A DNA stretch of 64,000 nt from Batillaria attramentaria (GCA_018292915.2 JACVVK020000171.1:518501-582500), one strand, 5' to 3'. Positions 1 through 12,520 are shown, counted from the stretch's first letter. The notes: generated by a model not told the origin, from the letters alone. Translations and numbers: made by a program.

Positions 1-541
1 TGTCGGGTGCTATGCTCCATCAGTCTCATAGATTCTCATGCGATTAGACTTCGCAATCCACACTCACCCACATAAACGCCAGGGCCCGAATGTAAAAGTC
101 GAGGTTAATTTAACCCACAGCTATGGGCCTAACCCAGACTAGGACAAAAAAGAAACCAAAAAACAAAATTATATTTTAAAAAAAGGAGGCGAACAAAGGA
201 AGAAATAAATCCTTCTTTAAATTAATGGCTTAGGCATCTTGCTGGAATGGACCCGCTTCCTGATTTAATACCAAAAAAAACCAACAGAAAATTTAACCCT
301 AGAGCTAGTTTAGTTCGAGGTTAGACTCTAACCTGGTGCTAAAATCCCTAACCTCGATTTCTACACGCGGAGCCAGATTTCTTCAGTTTTAGTGGACACA
401 AAGTTACAAAAATATTTGCATTATCCAAATGGAGAATCACTTTATTTGCAAGTGGCAAATTATTCTACTTGTGTGGTAATTTCTCCCTCTTTGAATTTTT
501 TATTCAAACCTTTAAATGTCAGTTTGACGCATTATTTGCAG
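1..541 (+). other. Intron sequence upstream of the first visible PARP exon
   Basis: No coding exon can be supported here. The stretch holds one copy of the M1 inverted-repeat element (82-370) and ends in a T-rich tract with the AG acceptor at 540-541. It is read as an intron because the first visible exon begins with the last two bases of a split codon, so the PARP gene must continue to the left of the window. Confidence 0.6.
82..370 (+). mobile_element. M1 inverted-repeat element (MITE), copy 1
   Basis: A non-coding element of about 280 bp. It starts with GGGCCCGAATGTAAAAGTCG and ends in the imperfect inverse of that sequence. The interior carries TAACCCAGACTAGGACAAAA and CTAGAGCTAGTTTAGTTCGA blocks shared with four other copies in the window. 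Its right end is diverged. No target duplication is obvious, so the superfamily is left open. Confidence 0.75.
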
Positions 542-2445
542 AGCGTTCACTGGTGATTAACGGACTACACAGCTACAACAAGGAATCATTCTGCTTAAAA
601 CTGGAACAGATGCTGAAGAATCAAGGAGTCAGCGCAATCTTCAGCATCAAAATTCCACCTAGGTGCCAACTGCCAAAACTGAGGTACAATATTTATTCAT
701 TACAAAATTACTGTGTCTGATCTGTAAAAACTACAGTGAATATTTGCATTTTGCTGTTTAGTGGTAAATTCGTTGCAACTATATTTGTTTTCCTTATGAA
801 ATAACTGTGTTAATAGAACTCCCTTTTCATTTTGTAGACTGCAAAATACCTGGTCTGAGTTACCTGGTATATCAGATGAACATTTGTAACTTCCAAATCA
901 TTGTACGCTACCTTCTTGCTTCTCAGTTTTTATCCACAGAATGTGCATTATTAGGAATGTTTCAAGATCTGCAGTACATGACTGTGTGTGCAGGACAACT
1001 TCAGTGGACATGACCTCATAAATAAATAAAACCTGTTTGTGGTGTTTGCTTCCACACAGTTTCTTTTTTGCAACAGAGCCAAACGCAAACACCAAATTAT
1101 AAGAGAAAATGGGCAGCTTTATTCATACAACAAACATGAACATTGATGTAATTGCCGATTAAACTGCCAAACCATTATCCTTAATAATGTTACCAAGGCA
1201 GTTTAGCAATGTCATCTGATTGTTTACCGTATCTCTGTACGTGACTGCTTGTGTGGGAGCAGCACATAATTATGGAGAACGGGGTGGGAAGTGGGTCAGA
1301 AAGCTGAATAGTTTCCAAACCTAAATGTTGCTGCAGGCGGGAAGTCAAGGAATGGTTGTCTTTGGTATTGATATTCCGCCAATTGCTACATCCCCCCTAG
1401 GACTCAATTTTCGTGTTCCTGGTTGGACAGTTCTCACATTTACAATTCTATTGCACACCTGTGGTGTCGTCTGCTACCAAACAAACTCTGTTGTAAACCA
1501 ACAAAAATGCTTTTTAGCTTGTTGAAGAAAAAAGAAGTTATTTTTGTTGCTGTTGTTGTTTTTTCAGCTGTGTTTAGTTTTTTCACATATGTGCACATTA
1601 ATCATGGACAACCTTGATTACGTCAATAGAATCACATATCACTTAATATTGTACCTAAATTTGTTATCAATTAATGTTTTTACCAGATACGATACACAAC
1701 GGACAAAAAGCTCAAAACATCACAGCCAACCCAAGCCTCAAGCTTTAAGACCGTCTGCACGCCCTCCACCTCCACCTCGACCTCACCGCAGTTCCAGAGA
1801 GTTCCGTCCGTACACTACCACTATCGGCAACACCACTGTCAAGATTAAAACTGGTGACATCTCCAGAGAAAAGGTAATCAATCTTTTTTCCCTTGTTAAT
1901 AATAATAATAATAATAATGAGTATTGTATAGGCGCTTTACCCAATTTCATGAATCGGCTCAAAGCGCCGCGAACTGAACCGAAGACGCACGCTCACGTGA
2001 ATCACACACATTCTCTCACACACTGGACATAAACACATTACAATCACGTGGTGCGAAGGGTCAGCTCAGCTATTTAAGTTTCGGGATTTAGAATTGCATT
2101 TATTTTTCAAAAATTATTGTTATTGTTCACAGCAAAATGATTTAGAGGAAATGAAAAATTACAGTCAGTTTTGGCGTGAGAGAGACGTGTTGTGGAGCAT
2201 TCATTTTCAGTATTGTCATCAAAATTGTACAGGCGCAGTTCCGGAGCTCTTGGTGAGGCACTTTACCGCTAGCTCAAAAATGTATGATTGAACTCCATTC
2301 TCCAGATTTGCCGCCAGTGCAGTCATAACTGAAAAAAGAACGGAGTTTGTGGTTTGATTTGCATCTGATTTTGTTATGACTGGTCTTACCATTACATTGT
2401 AGTACGGATTTTAGACAGCTGCACATGTGTTTATGTGTGCGCACC

Positions 2446-2501
<56 letters not shown>

Positions 2502-5500
2502 GTGTTTAAAGGTGGAAATCCTTGTGAGCATTGTTGGTGAAGATCTACAAATGAAGGGGACTGCAGTGGGTGGAGCCATCCTCAAGAGATTCCCTGATGT
2601 TGCTCAGGTCAGTCTCTGAAACACCTCTGCTGATGACACCATGTCAAAGATGAGCTTTAAGGGTGCAGTTATCTAGCATGTGTTTCTCACATTAAAAAAA
2701 AAAAGAGAAGAAGAATTATTTCTGTATTTATATATTGTTGCTCTTTTGTTGTTCCTTGTCCTTTGGTGTATCCAGAAACAAAAAGAAGTTTCTCTGTTCA
2801 GGACCTTCAAACCCAGCAGCCAGTGCAAGGTGGTGGCTGTCGGGTAATCGCAGGGCAGATGTCAGCAGGTGCACCACCACGAACAGCATTGCAACGGCTG
2901 GAACGGCTGCGACGGCAAGCAATGATGGGGCAAAGAACAGCCCGTGTGCCTGTCAGTGCATCTCCACCCTGGATACTCCATGTTGTACTGCGAAAACTCT
3001 CTGGACCAACACTAACTGCAGTGAGTTTTTTTTATATTTATTTTATTACGTGTATTATTTATTTGAATTTGGTTCAGGCAACGAGGTAGAAGAAGAGGAA
3101 TTTGATTCAGCCAGTCTGTTCTTCCGTCTGCTTTCCCTCAGCCAACTAAACTTTACATTGATCTGTGCATCATAAGATGGTTTTAAAAATGTCTGAGCTC
3201 CGTTTTCTGTTTAAGACCATAGCAGCAACAGCAGCAGATTATTATAGCTAATTTAGCTCACAGGCCAGAGGTAAAATCTGATAGCCAGAACATATGCCAC
3301 CGGAACATTTTTAGGTATAGTGCATGTGCACTGTTTAGGTACATGTACAAATGTTATACCAAGTGTGGATGATTACAGATTTTTACACCATAACCTGTAA
3401 TAGTGGTAGTATATAGTCCCATCATGGTAATGGACATGGTAATGGAAATTTAGACTATTCGGGGCACGTCCAAGCGCCATCCTTTTTTTTTTTAATACTT
3501 TTTTGCTACCAACAAAGTTCCTTTAAACCATTTCTGTTTTACTTCGTACAGACTGTAAAGCAGCTGACCCAGCAGTGCCTTTTGAAAGCCATTCAGTCAG
3601 GAAATACCTCCATTGCATTTCCGCCATTGGGTGTTGGAAGGAAGTTTGGATATCCTGCTGATGCTGTCGCTGATGCTATGACATCCAGCATTGCAGAACT
3701 CCTCCAGGGAAATTCACGTGCTCTCCGGGTGTGTATAACGGAGTTGATCCTTCACATTGCAAGGCTGTAATGTGTTACTGTTGTTCGAGACATTCTCATT
3801 AAAATAGGGCAACAGTGCCAAAGCACATCAGATCCATTGTGCTTAGACTTTTTTTTCCAATTGATAATAGCTACGTGAAACGATGTTACAGACTGGTGCC
3901 CATAGTGTAGTTGTTGGCACTTTAGGCTGTGGACCCGGGTTCAAATCCCAGCTGAGGCAAGCAGGATTTTTCCCGCCTAATTCGGCTCCTACGAAGAGGG
4001 GCATGCTGTGGGCATGATGGGGAGGCTGTTGCCACACAGCCAAGATTCACCCACTTCACTTGTGCGACTTTTAAGGTGCTTCCCCTGTTGTGATACATGA
4101 TGTGGATGATCACACAGCCAGATTTTTCAGAGATGCCACCATCTCGATCTATATACCCAGAATCACTGTTCATCCCTCTTTCATTGGAGCCTATCACAAT
4201 GTACAGTGTACCAACCAACTCGTACTTGAAAATCTCAGACTTCCACCAGTAGGAGTGTAACGCTAGCGTCTGCAGTGAGAAAGAGAGCGCACAGAGTCAG
4301 CAGCAGGCATCGTAGGTTGTCACATGCATGACTCTTTATTCCATAAAGTTCACCAATGGATAAAACTGACAGATGAGTTCCATCATCACTAAAACCGTTA
4401 CTTCTATTATTTACAGCCTTTCGGTAAAATACTTACTTTAAGTAAAGTTATCAGTGAGTAAAACTGTTGCCAATATTGTCATTGATTTACTCCGAGGTGC
4501 CCATCACTGCTGGTCCCCCAGTCAACTCTAGCAACCTGACTGAATATCGTTGAGTGTTGCTCATTACTGGCCTAGGCTGCGTGTGCTTCAGTTTGTGCCT
4601 CCCCATCCCACTGCTAACCAACAACCCCCCCCCCCCCCACACACACACACACCCACATCTATACACACACACCAACACACACACACGCATGCACCAACAC
4701 ACACACACCATGTTACAGGAGCAGATGATTCTTGGCTGAACCAGAATTTTCTTTTTCTTTTTTTTTCAGAATGTGGTGTTTGTTATCTATGATATGGATA
4801 CGGCAAAAAAGTTCAAAGTTGCACTGAAGCAGAGGGACCCAAGCGTACCCCGTGGAATGAGAGCCGCAGTAATGGTTCCCAGCGATGACTCGCAAAGCGA
4901 TGATGACAACGCAGACTTTGATGATGACTCTTATGGTTTTGACGTCTTCGGTGGGGGTGCAAGCAGTGGGAGCAGCAGTGATGATGATGATGATGATGAT
5001 GTCTTGTCCTTTGCTGATCTTCAAGATGATGACAGGTCGCAAGGCTTTGGTAAGGGCACACAGACTCTGGTTTGCTGTTTTTGAGAGCACTGTATGCAGT
5101 GTGTTAACTTGTGTGCACAATATATATATATATATGCTGATATGTGTGTTTTGCACACAAAAATGTTGAAGAAGCGTGTTTGCCAATGGTAAGCATTGTA
5201 ACCTAACCCCCTTCCTACCAATGTATTTTGTCTAAAATGTTTAGTTTCCTTTTCTAGATTCCCCACAGGCTGTCACGGGCAAAGCTAAGTTCGAGGCCTC
5301 GGTGTGCACACGGAATCAGGGTGACGTACCAGCAGTTAAAGCCTTGCTGCTCAAGGAACTCAAGTCTACGTTCCTGTGGCTGGACACAGTGAAGGACCTC
5401 GCTACCTTCAAGAAACTTGGCACTAAGGCCATGGATGAGATTCAGGCAGCTGCCATGAAAGAGAATGTTATTCTGCGTGTGTATGAAAAAGGTGAAATCC

Positions 5501-5761
5501 TGTATAATGGAAAGAGTATATTATCAGATCCAACCATTGCATCCACTCAAAAAAAAAAAAAAAAAGGACTGCACATACATGCTTCTAGCCTGATGTCATG
5601 CAAACCTTGCGTAAAGGGAAGTACAGTACTTCTACCATCATCTTGACAAAAAAAACCATAAGTGTCCTTCAGATGTATGGCACTTACCAGTAGGCACTGT
5701 CTTCACATGACAGTAGACCTGCTATTTACTTCATGTGCATTCAGCTCGTGTGTGTGTGTGT

Positions 5762-5801
<40 letters not shown>

Positions 5802-6863
5802 TTAATGTGTGATGCCTGATTCGCAGATGGGAAGGTGACAGCGTGCGGTCAGAAAGCTGACGTTGGACAGGTCGTGTCGCTCATTAAAGATAAGATCCTA
5901 AAGTACATGAGTCAAGAAAAGCAGGAGCATGGACCAAGCAGGCGTAAACATAAGGTGACAGGGCTGCCTGCCAACACCGCTGACATTCCAAGTTACTGGA
6001 AGGTAATTGTGTTCATAATCATGTTCGTGGATTCCTGTCTAAATCATCTCTGGAAAATTAAAAAGGTTTGGATTCCATTCCACTTCTTCTTCTTCTTCTT
6101 CTGCGTTCCCGTTTTCCATTCCACTGAGTAAAAGTACTTGTGGAGCTGAGATTCTTACTATCTAATTTTTGCTGTTCCTGGTAAGTAAGCAAAAGAAATA
6201 CTTTGTTTTATAAAGAACAAACTTAACCGTGGTCTTGCTGACTTAATATGTCTTATGCTGAAAAAAAAAAAAAAAAGCGGTAGAGGTAGCCTGGAATATT
6301 CTGGGCTAAGCACCACCAGGGTTAAGAAACAAATCACCGAAGACTGACTTGCAAACACAAGTCTTTGTGTGCATGTTTGTCATTCGTGTGCATGCACTGA
6401 CAACACACAAGAAGAATAAATACATCTATCATTGTGGCAGTTACTGAGGCCTTCCTTTCACGTGTGGTGTTTTGTTCACTGCATTTTACAGATTTGCCAG
6501 AAAGGCGTCGTCAGAGGTATCCAAGAAGCCATCCGCAATATGAGGAAACTTGGTGCCTTGCACAGTGTTGACGGTCAGGAGCAGAAGACTATTGAGCAGC
6601 TCATCCAAGACACGTGGATGCCACAGTTCATCGGACATGGGAAAGATGGGGTTGGCTTGGCTCATACGAATATCCAGGTTTGTGCATTTCTGGAGATCTG
6701 TAGCTGTTTTGATGTCCTAGACATGTCAATACATTCAGCTTGAAGCGTGTCTGTTTGGCAGTAGTACATTTTTGAATTTGGCATTTTGTTCAGAAACTTC
6801 ACAAAAGTCAAAGCTTGTCACAATCATTTCTTGATTAAATGATAAGAAAGTGTTTTTGAGGTG

Positions 6864-6898
<35 letters not shown>

Positions 6899-8992
6899 TG
6901 TGTGTGTGTGTTTTGTTGGGTGGGGTGGGGTGGGGGGTGGGGCGTTTTGTATTGTGCATTGTCAGTTATCAACTATGGAAAACTGTGAAGCTTTATTTCA
7001 TCTTGAGATTTGTACCAAGATTTAAAAAAAAAAAAAAAGGTTTTTTTTTGGCTCCAAGTTTTAAACTGGTTAACTCTCTGCATTTCACACCACAGGTGGT
7101 GAAAGTTGAACGCCTTGAAAATCCAGAGCTTTGGGAGAAGTATTCCATGCTCCGAGAGGCATGCATACGTCAACTTGAGTTCAACAAACAGAGCGGATTC
7201 ACACCGGTGGAGAAATTACCAGGATCAAAGGGACCAGTGAAAACAACAACAACTTTGAGGAGAGGCAGTCCACTGCGTCGAGAAGTATACCCTCTACAGG
7301 TGAGTGTCGACAAAGTCCATACCATGCTAGGGGATTCCTCATTCTTCCACTTAATTCTCATCCCATCAACCACGTACTTTCAGTTTGGGCTGCTATATTG
7401 GCGAATCCAGCGAGAGTAATTTCTTTTGTAATGACTGATTTGCGAAGGAGCACCTTTAGATAGATCTGGAAATGTTCACAGACATGTTAGACAGAAAATG
7501 ACTATTGACAGCTTTGGGCAGGGGAACAGTTTCCTGCATACCAGAAACTTACATGGTATGGTAGACTTCTCCTCGGCGCACATATATCCATCTCTGCTGA
7601 AATGCTCACTGCGCCGCTGGGGTGGAGGTCGAAGCAGTGAAAGCCTGCTGCCGCTAAGCACTATTTTATGTGCAAACCTCCACCCTGCTATTCACTCTGG
7701 TGCGTGTGACAGTATTTCTGTTTACCACTTATATGCATGGTACGAATTGTGTCAGTCAAATGTATCAGAGAAATTGATGATGTGCAAGGTTACGTTGTGC
7801 AGGCAGATTTGGTAGAGCTGAATCACCTTATTTTGCACAGTGATCCAAGTTTTATCATCAGCACTTCAGGGACTTAACAGTTTTGAATAGACACTTGCAT
7901 TTTCTCATTTTCTGTTTTTCTTTTTCAGGTGAACGAACATTATCTGTTCCACGGGACCAAGAAGGAATACATTGATGCCATTGTCAAGGATGGTCTTGAC
8001 AGCCGTATTTCAAGCCCCAATTCCATGCTGGGTAGAGGAATCTACGCTTCCGAAAGTGCAACAAAAGCTGATCAGTACACTGGTGAGACACTTTACAGTC
8101 ACTAGATTAATGCCTTGTGTGCAGTTTGTCGCGGATACCTAGTAGCATAACTTTGTCACAGACACCTAGTAGCATTTGACAGGGGTGAGTGTGGTGTTAA
8201 CGTCCTTTTGCACCACATATGGTGATATCAAAGACAGGGCAACGATGAAAAAGCCAGCACAAATATTTGGCCCCAGCCGGGATACGAACTCAAGACCAGA
8301 GCATTAGAAGTCCAATGCTCTACCATTTGGCCATCCCAGCTTCCCAGTAGCATATGACAGAGGATAATCAGCACCCGTTAGTTTTACAGGGGATTTGGGC
8401 TAGTGGTGAAGGCATCCGTCACAGATCCTGAGGGGCAGGTTTTAACTCCTGGTTGGCAGGAATGCGGTGGGCTTTTTCCTCGCCAAATCGAGTCAAATTC
8501 ATGTGCAGACTCGCTTATAGTGCCTGTCCTGCCTGCATGTACACACACACACACACACACACACATAGTATCACGTGTGCTTGTCAAAGGTCCCATTAAA
8601 TTTCCCTCACCACACTACTGATGGTTCTAAAAGATGTACAAATACACAATAAACCGCACCAACCGAACGCAAAACCATATCCAACAACCCATTTAGTTTT
8701 TCATCCTGTCTATGCTTTGTTTCCAGATGATAAACGACAGAGGACAAGTGGCAACAAGACCATGATACTGGTTCGAATGCTGTTGGGGCAGCCATACATG
8801 AATACAGCTCAAAACCCAACAAAGTACGACCGGCCACCATGTATGAAGTGTGGCAAAGACAAGTGTACAGGCTGTAATTCCAAGCACTATAACTCAGTCA
8901 TTGATGAAGCTGGACGCAACTTCAGAGAGTTTGTTGTGTATGACAGTAACATGTGCTACCCTGAGTACTTCATCACTTACCAGAGAGTTTGA
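542..8992 (+). CDS. Macrodomain ADP-ribosyltransferase (PARP14-like body, tankyrase-like H-Y-E catalytic end), 5' partial
   Basis: This gene encodes an ADP-ribosyltransferase that uses NAD+ to modify proteins. Exons: 542-683, 1687-1873, 2512-2607, 2802-3020, 3552-3728, 4770-5049, 5258-5491, 5827-6002, 6492-6677, 7096-7299, 7929-8082, 8727-8992. Phases agree at every junction, giving 772 residues to the TGA at 8990-8992. Numbering below starts at the first visible residue. A Pro-rich stretch lies at about 75-90. A macrodomain spans about 98-260 (VKIKTGDI start, ILHVV strand, FPPLGVG loop). An Asp/Ser-rich acidic tract lies at about 295-360. The PARP-family lead-in VERLENPELWEKY is at about 570. 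The transferase domain covers about 634-772, with His641 in YLFHGT, Tyr672 in GRGIY and Glu752 in REFVVYD. A CxxC-x4-CxxC motif sits at 723-734. No WWE domain or zinc finger is visible. The family call is firm; the exact ortholog is not, and the N-terminus lies outside the window. Confidence 0.9.
1899..2110 (-). mobile_element. S1 SINE, 5'-truncated copy with (ATT)n tail
   Basis: Read on the minus strand this is the 3' part of the S1 SINE described at 61088-61490, ending in GGGTAAAGCGCCTATACAAT and an (ATT)n tail. It lies in the PARP intron between exons 1687-1873 and 2512-2607. It keeps both CACGTG hexamers of the family. Confidence 0.75.
2447..2504. repeat. (GT)n microsatellite
   Basis: A nearly pure GT tract of about 55 bases. 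It ends only a few bases upstream of the acceptor of the PARP macrodomain exon at 2512, so it forms most of the region where a polypyrimidine tract would be expected. Confidence 0.9.
3895..4125 (+). mobile_element. S2 tRNA-derived SINE, truncated copy
   Basis: The head resembles a tRNA promoter: an A-box-like TAGTGTAGTTGTTGGCAC and a B-box-like GGTTCAAATCCC. The body matches the S2 copy at 25392-25880 (GGCTGTTGCCACACAG, ATTCACCCACTTCAC, GATGTGGATGATCACAC). The 3' half of the element is missing. It lies inside a PARP intron. Confidence 0.75.
5748..5798. repeat. (GT)n microsatellite
   Basis: A GT tract with a TATG interruption, in the PARP intron about 30 bases before the exon at 5827. The same placement (GT tract just ahead of an acceptor) occurs at 2447-2504. 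Confidence 0.85.
6222..6326. repeat. R6 short palindromic repeat, copy 1
   Basis: A roughly 100-bp element whose ends are inverted TTAACC.TG and CCAGGGTTAA. The same element recurs at 61618-61709 (shared TGTCTTA.GCTGAAAAA and AGAATATTC.G blocks). It is short, non-coding and intronic in both places, and is probably a small MITE. Confidence 0.55.
8178..8345 (-). mobile_element. S3 tRNA-derived SINE, copy 1
   Basis: On the minus strand the head reads as GGATGGCCAAATGGTAGAGC, followed by a B-box-like GAGTTCGTATCCCGGCTGGG. The body carries the TTTGATATCACC and GTGGTGCAAAAGGACGTTAA blocks shared with copies at 17642, 25026 and 49418. It lies in the last PARP intron. It is not a functional tRNA gene because it continues into a conserved non-tRNA body. 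Confidence 0.75.
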
Positions 8993-11290
8993 TGCTGGTA
9001 CATGTACTGTGGAAACGTGATGCTTCGATCTGAATTGCTCATGTGCTGACAAAATGACTCTGACACTGACAACTGACTTGATTCAACACAAGCATATGCT
9101 GGGGCTACAGTGGAAGAAAAGACGTGTGCTTAGGGCATTTCGTGTGTGCAGTGCGTGCAGTCTGGTGTCATGGGGGGACTGCATGTTTGTGTACATGTGT
9201 ATGATGTCTGTCTGATGTGTTGAAATCATGTACATTGTACCTCGTTACAGACCAGTGCACCTCAGTATTTTCCCGTCTATCATCCACTTAAAAATGAATA
9301 TGGAAGTATGATTACGAAGCTGAACATCCAGTTTCTGAGAAGCCAGAATACATGTTTTGAAAATGTCTGTTCAAGCTGTACCTTTCCTTTCTGCGCTTCC
9401 TCAGGTAGCTATGCGTGCACAAGTGTAGCTAGGGCGCATCCACTTCAGTCATTTCCGATTGTGTTTTGCAATGGAAGCGGCAAGAGAAGTAGAGGATGAT
9501 GTCCATAAAAGCCCCCACAGAAGATGAGAGAACCAACCAAAAGGAGATGTGTGCAATGCTACAAAGCCACATATGACAAGTTGTGGCCTTGTGTCGAACC
9601 AAGCTGTGACAGTTTTGTCTTCTGCAAATTATGTGAAACAGACAGCTGGATCGCTAATTGAGGCGGAAACAATATCATGTGGCACATCGAGAGTGAGAGA
9701 GATCAGTGGTGATCACTGCACATCAAGGTGAAAATACTGGCAGTTGCTGAAAACGACTGGAAATTTGTATGATGGAAAATACTGATAAGCTTGATGCTGG
9801 GGTGCACAGGTCTGTTTGTAACAAATTTAAGAGTCATTGCTAGGGTTTACATTCAGTTAATGGCTATGTATGTTTTTAAAAGGAATGACTGGTGTTTTTT
9901 ACTAATGCCTGAGAATACAGTGTACCCAGTACATAACTTTAATTCTTAGTTATAGTGCTTTTTCCTTCCTTTTTTTATCATGTGGGACCAGACAAAGACC
10001 TGTGAGAAAGATGTTTATATCTGTTATGTGATAGGGTACGTGAAACAGTTCTACATAGCTGATTTATTTCTTTATTGAATGTATAATACACTGTAGTAGT
10101 ACTTGTAGTTCAGCTCAGCTCATAGCCAGCACTTTAGAAGCGCTGAGAACTGTGTAACTGTGACAGTGCAATATCATACACAGCCACAGGATTTTTGTAA
10201 GCGCCTTTTAAGCTCTGTGCTGAATGGGCAGATCGTTTAGACTGGGACTAAGTGTACGTGCCAACCCTATAGTTGTGATCTCTGTGTACAGGGCCCGCAT
10301 GTGAAACTCGAGGTTAATTTGACCCAAGGCTACAGGCCTAACCCAGACTAGGACAAAATAAACCCAAAAACAAAATTAAATAGAAAAAGGAAGCGAAGAA
10401 AGGAAGAAAACAAATCCTTCTATAACAGTTTAGGCACCATGGTGGAATTGACTCGCTTCTTGATAAAAACAAAGACAACAGAAAATTTAACCCTAGATCT
10501 AGTTCAGTTCGAGGTTAGACTTTAACCCAGGGCTAAAATCCCTAACCTTGACTTTAACCTGCGGGCCCTTGTCTTGCTTTCTTGTGAGTTGAATTCAATT
10601 TATAACAATTTCAAACAATTTATAATGATGCGCATTCTTTCAAGGAAAGTTGTGTATTCTGAGGCATTCATTAGTATAAGTCTGGCTCAGTGTGGAGCCA
10701 GTCTGTGATACAGTGTAAATATTTTTGTGTAAAAGCTGAGCTGTTACCAGTGTATGATGTATCTTATGCAAATCTTACGTAAATGTGTTATTTGTTCTTT
10801 TTTCGTTTGTTCTAATAGTTTGCTTCTAAGGCTTCAGAAATACATGTATTTTTGGCATTTGTAGCACGCAAAAATGTAACTCTCAGAGAAATGTTACAGC
10901 AGATTACAACAGACAAGCTGCACGTCACTTCTCATGCAGTCAATAGCTTGAAACATTTAGCCTTCTTAACCGTCATAAATGTCCATGCAACTGACATACA
11001 TAGTGAAAGAACGAAAACAGCTGGTGTTTTTTGTTGTTTCTTTTGGTGGTGGTGTTCATTTTCTGGGTTTTGTTTGTTTACTTTGTCGTGTTTTTTGCTG
11101 TGATTGTACTTTGAGTGTGTGTGGGTGGGTTGGTGGGTGTATGTGGAAGGGGGGGGGGGGGATATTTCATCCTGGTGTTGTTCCCCTTCCACATACACCA
11201 TGTTGTTTTCACCACTGTAAATTTCCTCAAGATATTCATTTAATATGTTTTGAGCCAGTTGCAATAAAAGGCTTTGTACTTATACCTGAA
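8993..11290 (+). other. Probable 3' UTR of the PARP gene
   Basis: Non-coding sequence after the PARP stop codon. AATAAA at 11263-11268 is the best polyadenylation signal before the next gene, giving a 3' UTR of about 2.3 kb that includes M1 copy 2. The end point is inferred from that signal only. Confidence 0.5.
10291..10568 (+). mobile_element. M1 inverted-repeat element, copy 2
   Basis: This copy shows both ends clearly: GGGCCCGCATGTGAAACTCG at the left and the inverse, ending TGCGGGCCC, at the right. The interior matches the other M1 copies. It lies inside the probable PARP 3' UTR. Confidence 0.85.
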
Positions 11291-12484
11291 AAGATACATA
11301 CATAATTTTATCATGTACAGGAGTTTGAGTCCGCGGTGCGGGAAAGAAATTAATTTTCATGCCAGATGTGACAATTTATTGGAAAAAGTTCCTTCTATTC
11401 TATCCTGTTCTTTTTTTTTTCCCATTCAACAGTCCATTGATATAAAGCATGAATTCAACAAAAGGGTGCATGTGTAATCACATGCGTTTGAGTTCAGTGG
11501 GGGTGCGAAGATATGTGTGTGGGAAAAAAAGCAACCCGTGAACTGAAATAATTGAACCAGCATGCCCCAGTGACTGACATTTGCTCCTGTCCGTCTCTCT
11601 CTTGCGCTCCCTAATGGTTATGAAAGTACATGTATATGACAATAACTGGGTACATTAGACAAATTTCAGGTGCTTTGTGTTTTGTCGTGCATGTGTCTTC
11701 TTTTACAAACGGGGAACTGGGTTGGTTTTTTTTTTGTTTTTTTTGGGGGGGGTCACTAAGGGCTTTGTAGCATGCCTCAAATAATGGTTATGAAAATCTG
11801 GAAATGACTGGGTACATTATGCAAATTCTAGAGACTGTGTATTTTTGTGTGCGTGTACCTGCCCTATTGGATGAACGTAAAACATGACATCTTTAGCAGT
11901 TTACTTTGTGCTAACCATACAAATTATGCACTTTGTTATTGTCACATGCCATTGCACACCCAGTGCTTTTGACTACATGTAATTTTGCGAGGATTGTATA
12001 TGATTAGGTGCACTTCTGTGTTTATTTGTTTCACTGTGTTAGGCTCAGTTGGTATAGTTCGCCCGTGAGGGGGTGCAAATGTATACCAGTCTATTCCGTC
12101 GATATGTAAATATATAGAACGAAGTCAGCGGCCACGTGACTTCACCTCGCCAGACCCCGGAGTACATATGCACCCCCTCCTGCGTTGCGGGGATACAGTC
12201 GCCCCGGTTGGTGGACGACTGGAGTTTATTTGCCCTTTTTGCGCTTGAGTGATGTTCATTTGCACCTCTTAATGGACGAACTATACCACCTGAGCGTTAG
12301 AAGCTGAGAACCAGTACATGTACAATCATGTTTATCATTGCACCATCTAAGCCTGGCTATTCGCATGCAGTACCAATCGAATAAACAATTGAATGAATCG
12401 TATAAACGTGGTTTGCAGTTTTCAACATTCTTACAATTTCTGTGAAATTTAATTGCTCTGTAGACGGGATGGTTACAGCCTAGA

Positions 12485-12520
<36 letters not shown>

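Noticed and set aside
2776..2801. Alternative acceptor GTATCCAG for the PARP exon at 2802
   Set aside because: It would require a phase-1 upstream exon, but the upstream exon ends in phase 0, and reading phase 0 from it meets a stop. The TTTCTCTGTTCAG acceptor at 2801 is phase-consistent.
5492..5646. Continuation of the PARP frame past 5491
   Set aside because: It leads into an A-run and a stop. The GTGAAA donor at 5492 gives phase 1, matching the exon at 5827.
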